Source: Candidatus Merdiplasma excrementigallinarum | Lineage (GTDB): Bacteria; Bacillota; Clostridia; Lachnospirales; Lachnospiraceae | Length of the DNA: 64,000 nt | Reading direction: 5' to 3' | Assembly: GCA_018713435.1 (NCBI GenBank) | Contig: DVOS01000022.1 | Coordinates: 35,882 to 99,881, forward strand | In this document: positions 52,067 to 61,748 of the stretch, in pieces | Layout: every line of letters starts with the position of its first letter | Numbering within the stretch: the first letter of the stretch is position 1 | Position numbers and translations under genes: made by a program | Notes under the pieces: generated by a model | The model's input: the letters and a program-made list of their open reading frames with translations, nothing else | What the model was told of the DNA's origin: nothing | Databases searched by the model: none

Positions 52067-52567
52067 TTATTCCCGCAGATAATCGGTTCTCACCTCTGTC
52101 ACCTCGTCCACGTAGGGCCAGAGAGCTTCGCACCGGTCAATTCCGGTCATGATCAGCTCCACGCCGTCCCCCACGGCTTCGATCAGGGGGATAATATCCT
52201 CCTGGGTGATAATACCCTTCTGGGGAAGTCCCAGAATCTCGTCCAGGATCAGCACATCGCACTCGGAGGTCACCAGCACCTTCTTGGCAAAATTCAGGCC
52301 GTTGCGGATGTTCATCATCTCCTCCCGCTTTTCCTCCTCGGACAGCTCGGCAAACTGCTCCTCAAACTTGTCAAAGGTAAACAGCTTGATCTCCGGCTCC
52401 AGGCGCTTGATAAAATCCAGTTCTGAGCCCGCCTTTCCCTTCAGGAACTGTACCACAAACACCGTTTTCCCCGCGCAGGCGGCCTTGATCCCCCGGCCGA
52501 TGGCCGCAGAAGATTTTCCCCATCCCGTTCCGCAGTACATATGTACATATCGTTTTTCTTTATCCAT
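52067..52567 (-). CDS. cobO: Cob(I)yrinic acid a,c-diamide adenosyltransferase
   Basis: CobO/BtuR-type enzyme of 166 aa which adds the adenosyl group to corrinoids. The P-loop is YCGTGWGKSSAAIGR. Other markers are VVQFLKGK and CDVLILDEILG. The ATG at 52567 has GAGGTGCAGA before it; the longer track start has none. No other cobalamin gene is near, so it probably serves salvage of imported corrinoid. It ends just before the lysine-operon promoter. Confidence 0.93.
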   Translation of the reverse strand: MDKEKRYVHMYCGTGWGKSSAAIGRGIKAACAGKTVFVVQFLKGKAGSELDFIKRLEPEIKLFTFDKFEEQFAELSEEEKREEMMNIRNGLNFAKKVLVTSECDVLILDEILGLPQKGIITQEDIIPLIEAVGDGVELIMTGIDRCEALWPYVDEVTEVRTDYLRE

Positions 52568-52802
52568 TCTGCACCTCATGCTTTCCATGCAGCACACTGC
52601 TCCGTCTCTCCTTCCCTGCAGACTGTCCTGCGGGAGAGATCCGTGTCATTGTCTTCTTTCAGCTATTTATACTACATACCACAGGCAAATGCAACCCCTG
52701 TTCCGTTTTTTCAATTTTATACTAATTATACACATTTTAAGCCTGTTTTCCACATATTTTTGTGGAAATCCGGCCGTTTTCATACATTTTTCACATTCAG
52801 GC

Positions 52803-53447
52803 CTATTCTTCCAGATATTCCAGCTTGCTCACAGAAACTTCATAGGCCACCCTCTTCTGGGTCGTCTCGTCATCCAGGCGCTTTAAATATTCCCGGCTCT
52901 GAATCCTTCCCCAGATCTGGACATGGCCCCCCACCTGAAAGCCGGAAGCGAACCGGGCGTTTCTTCCCCAGCAGATGCAGGGAATATAATCCGATTTCCC
53001 ATAGGGCCGGTTCACCGCCAGCAGCATATCCGCAATCTCCCGTCCCAGGGGCGTCCTGCGGTATACCGGCGGTTTGCAGATATAGCCGTCCAGAAAAATC
53101 TGGTTGCTCTTAACCTTCTCATTTTCCTCCTCCACAAAGCTGACCTCTCTGGCAAAGATGGACAGCACCAGCCGGTTTTTCTTTTCCTCATGCCGGTTGT
53201 AGGAGCGGAACTGACCGAATACCTGAAGCATCTCTCCTTTGTAATCCCGGGTCACATCAAGTAGCCGCTCCGAAATCATAACCGGTATAATATCATAGGA
53301 CTCGCTGAGCCGTTTTACGGAAATGTCCACCATGTAAAATCCCTCTCCGTACACCTCATGGCTGAAAGTAAAATCAGAAATGATCTCCCCTATGATCGTC
53401 ACCTGATTATTCTCAATAATCTGATAATGCTGCGCGTTGTCTGGCAT
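52803..53447 (-). CDS. SSB-like protein with two OB folds
   Basis: A 214-aa single-stranded-DNA-binding-like protein. The first OB-like segment (about 10-105, NNQVTIIGEIISDFTFSHE ... LQVFGQFRSYN) is followed by a second that is closer to true SSB (about 118-205, KSNQIFLDGYICKPPVYRRTPLGREIADMLLAVNR, then IPCICWGRNARFA and VQIWGRIQSREY). There is no acidic SSB C-terminal tail, so it is probably not the housekeeping SSB. The ATG at 53447 has ACGGAGATT before it. Divergent from typA. Role in replication or repair is inferred. Confidence 0.82.
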   Translation of the reverse strand: MPDNAQHYQIIENNQVTIIGEIISDFTFSHEVYGEGFYMVDISVKRLSESYDIIPVMISERLLDVTRDYKGEMLQVFGQFRSYNRHEEKKNRLVLSIFAREVSFVEEENEKVKSNQIFLDGYICKPPVYRRTPLGREIADMLLAVNRPYGKSDYIPCICWGRNARFASGFQVGGHVQIWGRIQSREYLKRLDDETTQKRVAYEVSVSKLEYLEE

Positions 53448-53667
53448 AATCTCCGTTCTCCCTTCTTCCGTCAGCCGGCCCCTCTGCCCCGGCTGAAGTG
53501 TCTTTTTCGTATTTTTCAGAATATTCCCGGCGTTTTCTTCCGCACGGTATATACTATGTGTATTCACCCCGCCAGGAAAATAGAACCTCTGGAAGCCAAA
53601 ATCGGAATAATACGAATTATGACGGCTGCAAAAGCCCCCGCAAACCCAACATTTTTTGCACAGGTGC

Positions 53668-53695
53668 TTGTTTTCTCAAAGAATTGTGATAAAAT
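53668..53695 (+). promoter_or_regulatory. Promoter of typA
   Basis: TTGTTT (53668-53673), 16-base spacer, TAAAAT (53690-53695), about 65 bases before the ATG at 53763. Confidence 0.6.
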
Positions 53696-53762
53696 GGCAA
53701 AGGATTAAACGCATAAAAATAAGAAAAGACCCGTCTGAAGAAATAGAAAGGGAAGGGAAATT

Positions 53763-55589
<1,827 letters not shown>

Positions 55590-55611
55590 AAATCATCATA
55601 AATAAAATAGA

Positions 55612-55785
55612 AACTGCCGTTTCGACACGTTTCTGGCATTTCCGAACATCCGGTGTTCACTTTGTCCTTTCGACATCTGTCCGCACAGATCGGATGTCTC
55701 CGCTCTGTACGGAACATCTGTCTCGGACATGTGTACACCTGGATGTCCCGGAAACCGCCAGAAATTCTCTGCGGCAGTTTTTTTA
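55612..55785. repeat. Dispersed structured repeat, element B, copy 3, nested in a terminator hairpin
   Basis: The conserved core (55652-55739) is enclosed by ACATCC/GGATGT, then TTTCTGGC/GCCAGAAA, and outermost AACTGCC/GGCAGTT followed by TTTTTTT. The inner hairpin is CCGCACAGATCGGA/TCCGCTCTGTACGG. It lies between convergent typA and amidohydrolase genes. The nesting looks as if the core sits in the loop of a standard terminator. Confidence 0.85.
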
Positions 55786-55814
55786 TGTGATTTTTTTAAT
55801 ATGTCACATCTGCT

Positions 55815-56825
55815 TTATTCTCTATTTCTTTTCGTTGAGGCAGTCTGGCCTTTTTTTCTTTCCCCGATCAGTTCCAGGAAGTTGGTTTCGTAGATTTTCT
55901 GAAGGATGGCGGGGGAAAGGCCCAGCCCCTGCATCTGCCGGGGGCCTTCTTTTACATAGTACCCGTCCGGATACAGGGTATAGGCTCCTTCTGTCTCCAG
56001 AAAATCCCGGATCAGCTTCATCCTGGACAGGGCGTCCTCCAGGGACAGCTCTTCGTTTTGGCTTCTCACAATCTCTCCGGCGCCGCTGTCGGTACCGTAC
56101 AGGATCCGGTCCTGAAACTGCCCAAAAAATTTTTTTGCCGCCTCCGGCTGTCCGGACAGATTATAGTATAGTTCTATCCCCGGGGTCACATCGATCCGTA
56201 TCTCCTCAAAGGCCTCCATAATCCCCCGCAGCCGGTCCAGCTGGCCGGAGAAAAAGAAAAAGTGGGGAAACACGATCCGAAGCCCGGGATGCCTCTCTAA
56301 CACAGCCAGCACCTGCCGGTACTGCTCTTCATTGTTGATAAAGGTTTCGTCGTACAGCCAGCCGCTCTCCAGGGCATGCTTAGAAATCTTCTCCGGATCC
56401 CAGAACTCTTCCGGGTCGTTTACATGAAAGTATACCGGGATCTGCCTCTCCTCCAGGAGGGACCAGTAAGGCTCCCACACCGGCCTGTCAAAATCCGGGA
56501 TGGGATGGGCCTTCCGGATCTGGGGCTTTCCCTCCAGCATCTTTATGCCGGCGCAGCCTCTGTCCATCAGCCTCTCTGCCTCCCTTACCAGCGCATCGGA
56601 AAGCTCCGGCTCCGAGAGCCGGTAGATCTCCCGCCTGAGGCCTCCAAACACATATACCGGCACCTTCGCCTGGGCCGCAAACGCAAAGGCATCCTCCTCC
56701 ACCGGAAGGTCATCCGCCTTCGGAATGCACTGCAAGGCCACGCCCCCCAGGTTTTCCTGCCGGATCAGCTCATTCAGCTTCCGGGGATTTAACATGCTGG
56801 CGTAATGAATATGTCCGTCTATCAT
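55815..56825 (-). CDS. Amidohydrolase family protein (amidohydrolase 2 type)
   Basis: TIM-barrel metal-dependent hydrolase or decarboxylase of 336 aa. The metal-binding HxH is at the very start (IDGHIHYASM). Further ligands are likely in IPVYFHVNDPEEF and IVFPHFFFF, and the catalytic aspartate in ILYGTDSGAGE. The barrel lacks the long insert of urease-type enzymes. Substrate unknown. Start has AAGGAGCACGGAAAG; it follows the Lon-like ATPase gene by 32 bases on the same strand. Confidence 0.85.
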   Translation of the reverse strand: MIDGHIHYASMLNPRKLNELIRQENLGGVALQCIPKADDLPVEEDAFAFAAQAKVPVYVFGGLRREIYRLSEPELSDALVREAERLMDRGCAGIKMLEGKPQIRKAHPIPDFDRPVWEPYWSLLEERQIPVYFHVNDPEEFWDPEKISKHALESGWLYDETFINNEEQYRQVLAVLERHPGLRIVFPHFFFFSGQLDRLRGIMEAFEEIRIDVTPGIELYYNLSGQPEAAKKFFGQFQDRILYGTDSGAGEIVRSQNEELSLEDALSRMKLIRDFLETEGAYTLYPDGYYVKEGPRQMQGLGLSPAILQKIYETNFLELIGERKKGQTASTKRNRE

Positions 56826-56857
56826 CTTTCCGTGCTCCTTCTGTATGATGCCGTCTC

Positions 56858-58342
56858 TTACCCCAGCAGCTTTCTGACCATCTCCCCGTCAAAGGATACG
56901 GTTTTCACATGGTTCACTTCGATCTGATAGAGGGCGTTGGCAGCGATATGCTCCGCGGCCTGCTCCAGGTCCCGGATACCGCTGGTATTCTTATGCAGTT
57001 CGATCACCGCGTCCAGCCCCTCCGGCGTCAGCACGCACTCCGTCTCCCTCATCCCGATCCGCTTCAGCACCTTGGGCAAGGCGTACCGGGAGAAAATCAC
57101 CTTCTTCTCCTCCGGCGTGTAGTCTGGAATCTCAATCACCGCGAACCGGGACATAAGGGGCGCGCTGATCTGCTCCTTATCGTTGGCGGTGGCAATGGGA
57201 TAGACCCCCACGGTGGGAATCATGCACTCAATATAATTGTCGGTAAAGCCGATATTGTCCAGCAGCGTCAGCAGCACGTCGGCAGGATTTCCGTTTCCCT
57301 TTCCGGCGGCCGCCTTGTCCAGCTCATTGATGATAAACACCAGGTTGGACTCCCCGGCAATAGAAAAGGCCTCCATGATAATACCGGGCTTGGCGTTGGC
57401 ATAGATCCGGGAGCTTCCCGTCAGCTGTTCCGGATCATTGATGGAGCTCATGTCCAGGGTGGTCCAGGGCAGCTTTAAAATCCGGGCCACCGCGTAGGCG
57501 ATCTGGGATTTTCCCGTTCCGGCCGGCCCCACCAGCAGCAGGCCATAGGCCGGCAGAGTGTGGGTGCGGTTGATCTGGATAATGGTTTCGATAATCCGCT
57601 GCTTCACCGCCTCCATGCCGTAGAGTTCTTCGTCCAGGATCCTTCTGGCCTCGTCGGGATCAATGGCCTGGAAATAATTTCCCTTCCACTGGATATTCAT
57701 CATAATGGACAGAGCGTGCTGGGCATGGCGCCGCTCCTCCGCGGACACCTCGCTGGAGCGGGCCACCGCCAGGTTTCTTCTGGCCCAGAGCCGGATATTT
57801 TCCGGCAGGGTCCTGCCCGCGCAGGTGAGAAAATCCGTAATGCTCTGGATACTGGTAAGCCGCATACTGTCCCCAGTCTCCTCTTCGTCCTCATCCGGTA
57901 TCTCCGGGGAGGGCGGATCGCTGGAGAGAAGCCGCTCGATCATAAACTGCAGAAAACCGTCCTCCGCGGACAGCTTGGAGCCTCCTCCAAACGCAATCTC
58001 CCGGATCTTGTAAACCGCGTATCCTTCCTCCCGCACCGCGCCGGAGAGGCACACATTGATATGGTTCTCCCCCAGCCATTTCAGAAGGCTGATAAACCGG
58101 GCGTCAATGCGCAGAATATCCGCGCTTACCGTATCCTTCTCCCCCTTAAATTCAAAGGCAGTCCGCCGGATCGGATTGGTAAACATTCCGTTGGTGTGAT
58201 GCTTCAGCTCCCCCGCCCGGTTGTCCAGCACCAGAATGGGCTGCTCCGGGGAAGGCTCCCCGCTGTGGGAATAAAAAATCTCGTAGGTACATTCCGCTTC
58301 CTTCGCCGGCTCCGGCGAATGGTTAAAATCAAAAACTGGCAT
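56858..58342 (-). CDS. Lon-like AAA+ ATPase without protease domain
   Basis: A 494-aa AAA+ protein. An N-terminal region of about 230 residues with no motif I recognise (acidic PDEDEEETGDS linker near 150) is followed by a Lon-type ATPase core. EELYGMEAVKQRIIETIIQ precedes Walker A LLVGPAGTGKSQIA; Walker B is LVFIINELDKAA; sensor 1 lies in VYPIATAND and the arginine region in PLMSRFAVIEIPDYTPEEKK. The chain ends soon after the small AAA lid, where Lon would continue into its Ser-Lys protease domain. So it is likely an unfoldase or remodeller, not a protease. Partners unknown. Confidence 0.8.
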   Translation of the reverse strand: MPVFDFNHSPEPAKEAECTYEIFYSHSGEPSPEQPILVLDNRAGELKHHTNGMFTNPIRRTAFEFKGEKDTVSADILRIDARFISLLKWLGENHINVCLSGAVREEGYAVYKIREIAFGGGSKLSAEDGFLQFMIERLLSSDPPSPEIPDEDEEETGDSMRLTSIQSITDFLTCAGRTLPENIRLWARRNLAVARSSEVSAEERRHAQHALSIMMNIQWKGNYFQAIDPDEARRILDEELYGMEAVKQRIIETIIQINRTHTLPAYGLLLVGPAGTGKSQIAYAVARILKLPWTTLDMSSINDPEQLTGSSRIYANAKPGIIMEAFSIAGESNLVFIINELDKAAAGKGNGNPADVLLTLLDNIGFTDNYIECMIPTVGVYPIATANDKEQISAPLMSRFAVIEIPDYTPEEKKVIFSRYALPKVLKRIGMRETECVLTPEGLDAVIELHKNTSGIRDLEQAAEHIAANALYQIEVNHVKTVSFDGEMVRKLLG

Positions 58343-58429
58343 AGTGGTTTCTCCTGTCCATCTGTATTTCCCAATTATTTTTCCCCTGTGTCAAACTGAT
58401 TTTAACACATTGGCGGGGGTTATGCATCC

Positions 58430-58777
58430 TCATAGTGTCTCCCACTCCGCTTCCTTAAAGCCTACCAGGACTTTATCACCCGCCAGCAGTATGGGCCGCT
58501 TTACCAGCATTCCGTCTGAGGCCAGAAGCTGAAGCTGCTCCTCCTCGTCCATGTCGGGGAGCCGCTCCTTCAGGTTGAGAGAACGATAGAGCTGGCCGCT
58601 GGTGTTAAAGAAACGCTTCAGGGGAAGGCCGCTCTTTTCCCGCCAAGTGCGAAGTTCCTCCGCCGTGGGATTTTCTTCCTTGATCGGACGTTTCTCATAG
58701 CGAATGCCCTTGTCCTGCAGCCATTTCTCCGCCTTGCGGCAGGTGCTGCATTTTTCATAACAAATAAATGTAAACAT
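58430..58777 (-). CDS. Spx/ArsC family protein
   Basis: Thioredoxin-fold protein of 115 aa with the redox motif CYEKCSTCRKAEKWL (C-x-x-C) at the N-terminus and RPILLAGDKVLVGF near the end, typical of the ArsC/Spx/YffB group. Members are arsenate reductases or RNA-polymerase-binding stress regulators. No ars genes are near, so the role is open. The ATG at 58777 follows GGAGGAGCAAAAT. Confidence 0.9.
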   Translation of the reverse strand: MFTFICYEKCSTCRKAEKWLQDKGIRYEKRPIKEENPTAEELRTWREKSGLPLKRFFNTSGQLYRSLNLKERLPDMDEEEQLQLLASDGMLVKRPILLAGDKVLVGFKEAEWETL

Positions 58778-58806
58778 ATTTTGCTCCTCCTGTTTAAAAG
58801 TCAGTT

Positions 58807-59742
58807 TCATTCCAGTGAATTTCTTTCCTCCGGGCTTAAAATGGAACCGCACGCTCCAGTTTTCTCCCAGGCTTCTGTCCTCTGGCCGCAGGCTTTGCGA
58901 AACGCTTCCGCGATATCCGTAAATTCCCCCGGAAGATACTCCATGGCCTGCTCTCTTATATCCTGCATGGCCGGATCGATCCGGTCAGATACCCAGCTCT
59001 CCCAGCCTCCATTCTGGACGATGTAATAGGTCCAGGCAATGGAGCCGGTGATGGCTCCCGTAGTGTCGCAGTCCCCACCGATGGAGATCACGTTCCGGAT
59101 GGCGTCTTCAAAATTCTCAGACTCCAGAAAAGCCACGATGGCCTGGGGAACCGAACCCTGGCAGGAACCGTCAAACTTATAGGCGGGCCGTATGGAATCC
59201 AGGGTGAAATCCAGCCTGTAATACTTTTCCTCGATGTACTGCCGGATTTCCTCTTTCGTCTTTCCGCTCTTTGCCAGAAATACTGCGGCTGCCACGGCCT
59301 CGGCTCCCTTGATGCCCTCCGGGTGATTATGGGTTACCGCGGCGCTGGCCCGGCCCAGAATGATCGCCTCCTCCAGGGTAACGGCCATCAGGCCGCAGGG
59401 CGAAACCCGCATGGCGGAGCCGTTTCCATAGCTTCCGTAGGGCTGGGGATCCTTCTGGTGCAGCCAGGCGGCAAACCGGCCGCCGTATGCCCCCTTGGGG
59501 CAGGGATATCTTTTCCCGAAATCCCGCATCACTTCCACCAGAATTTCCTGAAAGCCTTTCCCGTCCCGGGGATTCTCCTCCCGCTCCTTACCGCTTAGCA
59601 GAATCGCCTTGGCCACTGCCACTGTCAGAATGGTGTCGTCCGTATAATCGCAGTCCTTTGAAAAAAGGGGAAATTTTTTTGTTTTAATATTGTGGAATTC
59701 ATACTTTGATCCAACGATGTCTCCGATAAATGCGCCGTACAT
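58807..59742 (-). CDS. ADP-ribosylglycohydrolase family protein
   Basis: All-helical hydrolase of 311 aa that in this family removes ADP-ribose from proteins or small molecules. The two metal-binding signatures are present: DYTDDTILTVAVA near the N-terminus and SIGGDCDTTGAITGSIAW in the C-terminal part. GAFIGDIVGS opens the chain as in DraG relatives. The ATG at 59742 has GGAGGAAAACAGT before it; the track start is too long. It is upstream of the Spx-like gene and downstream of the DUF1810 gene on the same strand. Confidence 0.92.
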   Translation of the reverse strand: MYGAFIGDIVGSKYEFHNIKTKKFPLFSKDCDYTDDTILTVAVAKAILLSGKEREENPRDGKGFQEILVEVMRDFGKRYPCPKGAYGGRFAAWLHQKDPQPYGSYGNGSAMRVSPCGLMAVTLEEAIILGRASAAVTHNHPEGIKGAEAVAAAVFLAKSGKTKEEIRQYIEEKYYRLDFTLDSIRPAYKFDGSCQGSVPQAIVAFLESENFEDAIRNVISIGGDCDTTGAITGSIAWTYYIVQNGGWESWVSDRIDPAMQDIREQAMEYLPGEFTDIAEAFRKACGQRTEAWEKTGACGSILSPEERNSLE

Positions 59743-59837
59743 ACTGTTTTCCTCCAGGTTTAACTTATTTTTCAGCTGATGACCTGATGATAGCATACTT
59801 CCTTCCATCCGGGGTCGCCCGGCAGATGACATCTGCC

Positions 59838-60263
59838 CTATTCTTCCAGTCCCAGCATTTTGAGAGTACGCCCATCTTTTCTTCCCTGAAAATACTTGTC
59901 CAGAACCTTCTGAAAGATATCCGTATCTTCCGCTGCCGCGTCAAATAACGTCATGGAGGAGCGCAGCTTCAGGTCATCCGGCCATCCCATCACTTCCGTC
60001 GGATTATCCCGGTCCAGGGACAGCAGCGCCCCGCAGATCTCCAGCAAATCCCTTCCCAGTACGGGATCCGCCAGATAGGCCTTCGCCTCCTCCAGGTCCC
60101 GAATGCCGTAATAATCCGACATGGAACTGTACCCCAGCCCTTTCAGCTGCGGGAAAATGTACCAGATCCAGTGTCCTGCCTTCCTTCCGTTTCTGATCTC
60201 AGACAGCGCCCGGGAATAATCCGCCTGATGGGGCTGTATGAAGCGTGAAAGTCCCTCCTTCAT
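59838..60263 (-). CDS. DUF1810 family protein
   Basis: A 141-aa cytoplasmic protein. RFIQPHQADYSRALSEIRNGRKAGHWIWYIFPQLKGLG is the DUF1810 hallmark, with an invariant-looking WIWYIFPQ. The family function is not established to my knowledge. The ATG at 60263 with GGAGGA nine bases upstream is preferred to the GTG at 60272. It lies between an ADP-ribosylglycohydrolase and a regulator with an alarmone-hydrolase-like domain. Confidence 0.9.
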   Translation of the reverse strand: MKEGLSRFIQPHQADYSRALSEIRNGRKAGHWIWYIFPQLKGLGYSSMSDYYGIRDLEEAKAYLADPVLGRDLLEICGALLSLDRDNPTEVMGWPDDLKLRSSMTLFDAAAEDTDIFQKVLDKYFQGRKDGRTLKMLGLEE

Positions 60264-60279
60264 CTGTCTCACTCCTCCG

Positions 60280-61101
60280 CTATTGCCGTTTAACCGCTTC
60301 GATCACACTTGTCATATGATATTTGATCAGGAATATCTGATTGGAATACATGGGATACTCATTCTTTGCCTGATGAAGCAGCGGGTATATATACTGTTCG
60401 GTTTCCCGGATGTATGCCACCAGCTTTTCTTTGGAAAAACCGGCTGCCATTCCCGAAACATTATTGCAGCGGTCCAGCAGCTTCACCATGGCGGCAATGG
60501 GATTTTTCAGAATCCGCTGATAGTAGTCATCCTTTTTCACGCCCGCCTGTCTGGTTAAAAGAGAGACCGCCTCCCTTGTCCGTTCATTCACCGGCAGCTG
60601 CGAAACGGAAACGCCGCAGTCTTCGCAGACATCGTGAAGCAGGGCGGCTGAAATCAGATTGTCGTCATCCAGCCCCAGCGCCAGCGCGTGGCACGCGATA
60701 AGCAGCGGATGATAAATGTAGGGAACCTGGTCCCTCCCTTTCCGTACCTGCCCTTTGTGAAGGTCTCTCGCATAGGGCAGCACTTTCAAGGTCTGATACA
60801 GGTTCTTCACGCCGGCATAGGTTTTTACATAGGTGTACATTCTGCTCTCATCAAACAGCCGGTCCGACAGGGAGTCCTGAAAATCAAACAGCACCCGCTC
60901 CTGAATCTTCCCGGTGAGCAGCCAGTCTGTGCTTACCCTGTACAGATCCGCAATATCCGCCAGCTTATCCGTTTCCGGAACCGTTTCTCCCCTCTCCCAC
61001 AGGCTGACTGCCTGAAAGGACACATGGAGTTTCTCCGCCACCTCGCTCTGGGTCAGTCCTCTTTCTTTCCTTGCCTTTGCCAGTCTCTCAGAAAATGTCA
61101 T
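60280..61101 (-). CDS. XRE-family DNA-binding protein fused to a SpoT/MESH1-like HD hydrolase
   Basis: A 273-aa two-domain protein. Residues 1-65 are an XRE helix-turn-helix (MTFSERLAKARKERGLTQSE ... VSFQAVSLWERG). Residues about 95-250 read as the HD hydrolase of the RelA/SpoT family: HKGQVRKG, YIYHPLLIA, ALLHDVCED with the HD pair, and VKLLDRCNNVSGM. These are the hydrolase metal-site blocks; no synthetase domain is present. It could degrade (p)ppGpp or another nucleotide while binding DNA. Start has GGGAGGATGAGTA. Its neighbours are ADP-ribosyl and restriction genes. Confidence 0.88.
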   Translation of the reverse strand: MTFSERLAKARKERGLTQSEVAEKLHVSFQAVSLWERGETVPETDKLADIADLYRVSTDWLLTGKIQERVLFDFQDSLSDRLFDESRMYTYVKTYAGVKNLYQTLKVLPYARDLHKGQVRKGRDQVPYIYHPLLIACHALALGLDDDNLISAALLHDVCEDCGVSVSQLPVNERTREAVSLLTRQAGVKKDDYYQRILKNPIAAMVKLLDRCNNVSGMAAGFSKEKLVAYIRETEQYIYPLLHQAKNEYPMYSNQIFLIKYHMTSVIEAVKRQ

Positions 61102-61197
61102 TACTCATCCTCCCTCCGTACTTTTTTTCACAGGATAAGTCTACGCCTTTTCTTTCTCTTATGACAGCATCCGCGCCTTGAACGGCTGTTCTTTCAT

Positions 61198-61695
61198 TCA
61201 AGCGCCACTTGAATTCTTCTCTGAGAGCCTCCCGGGCACTCCTGCCGGAGCCTGCAGATCTTTTCGCAGATAGATCATATCCGTCAGCCGCACCCCGGCC
61301 TCCAGTATGGGATGGTCATAGTGCTCCGTAAAAAAGTTCTTTACTGTGTGATGCCGGACAAATCCGCAGCGCTCGTAAAACGGAACCGTAAGCGGGCTGT
61401 CCCCGGTTCCCGCCTGGAACACCGAAAACCGCTCCCGATATCGGTCCGCAATATACTCCAGCAGGGCCCGGCCGTATCCTTTTCTCTGGCTTTCCGGCGC
61501 CACTGCCAGGTTCTTTACCTCCAGCACGCCGCCGCCCTCATCCGTCACCACGCATTCCGCCTTCACCCCGCTGTCATCCAGCACATACATGGTCCCCCTG
61601 TCAAGATAGCGGTCGATCATATCCTCCTGCTCATCCGCCAGCAGCAGCAGGGAAAGGTACTGCTTTTTGTTTTCTGTCACTTCTCTTATTTTCAT
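61198..61695 (-). CDS. GNAT family N-acetyltransferase
   Basis: Acetyl-CoA-dependent transferase of 165 aa. The CoA-binding motif is LAVAPESQRKGYGRALLEY (Q/R-x-x-G-x-G/A) and FYERCGFVRHHTVKNFF follows, as in many small GNATs. Substrate unknown. The ATG at 61695 (AAAGGTGCGCCA upstream) is preferred; the longer track start would overlap the mcrC stop. Read after mcrC, 53 bases away. Confidence 0.88.
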   Translation of the reverse strand: MKIREVTENKKQYLSLLLLADEQEDMIDRYLDRGTMYVLDDSGVKAECVVTDEGGGVLEVKNLAVAPESQRKGYGRALLEYIADRYRERFSVFQAGTGDSPLTVPFYERCGFVRHHTVKNFFTEHYDHPILEAGVRLTDMIYLRKDLQAPAGVPGRLSEKNSSGA

Positions 61696-61748
61696 TGGCG
61701 CACCTTTAGTATTTGAGGGTCTGGTTTTAACTTTATGACTAGGCTTCT

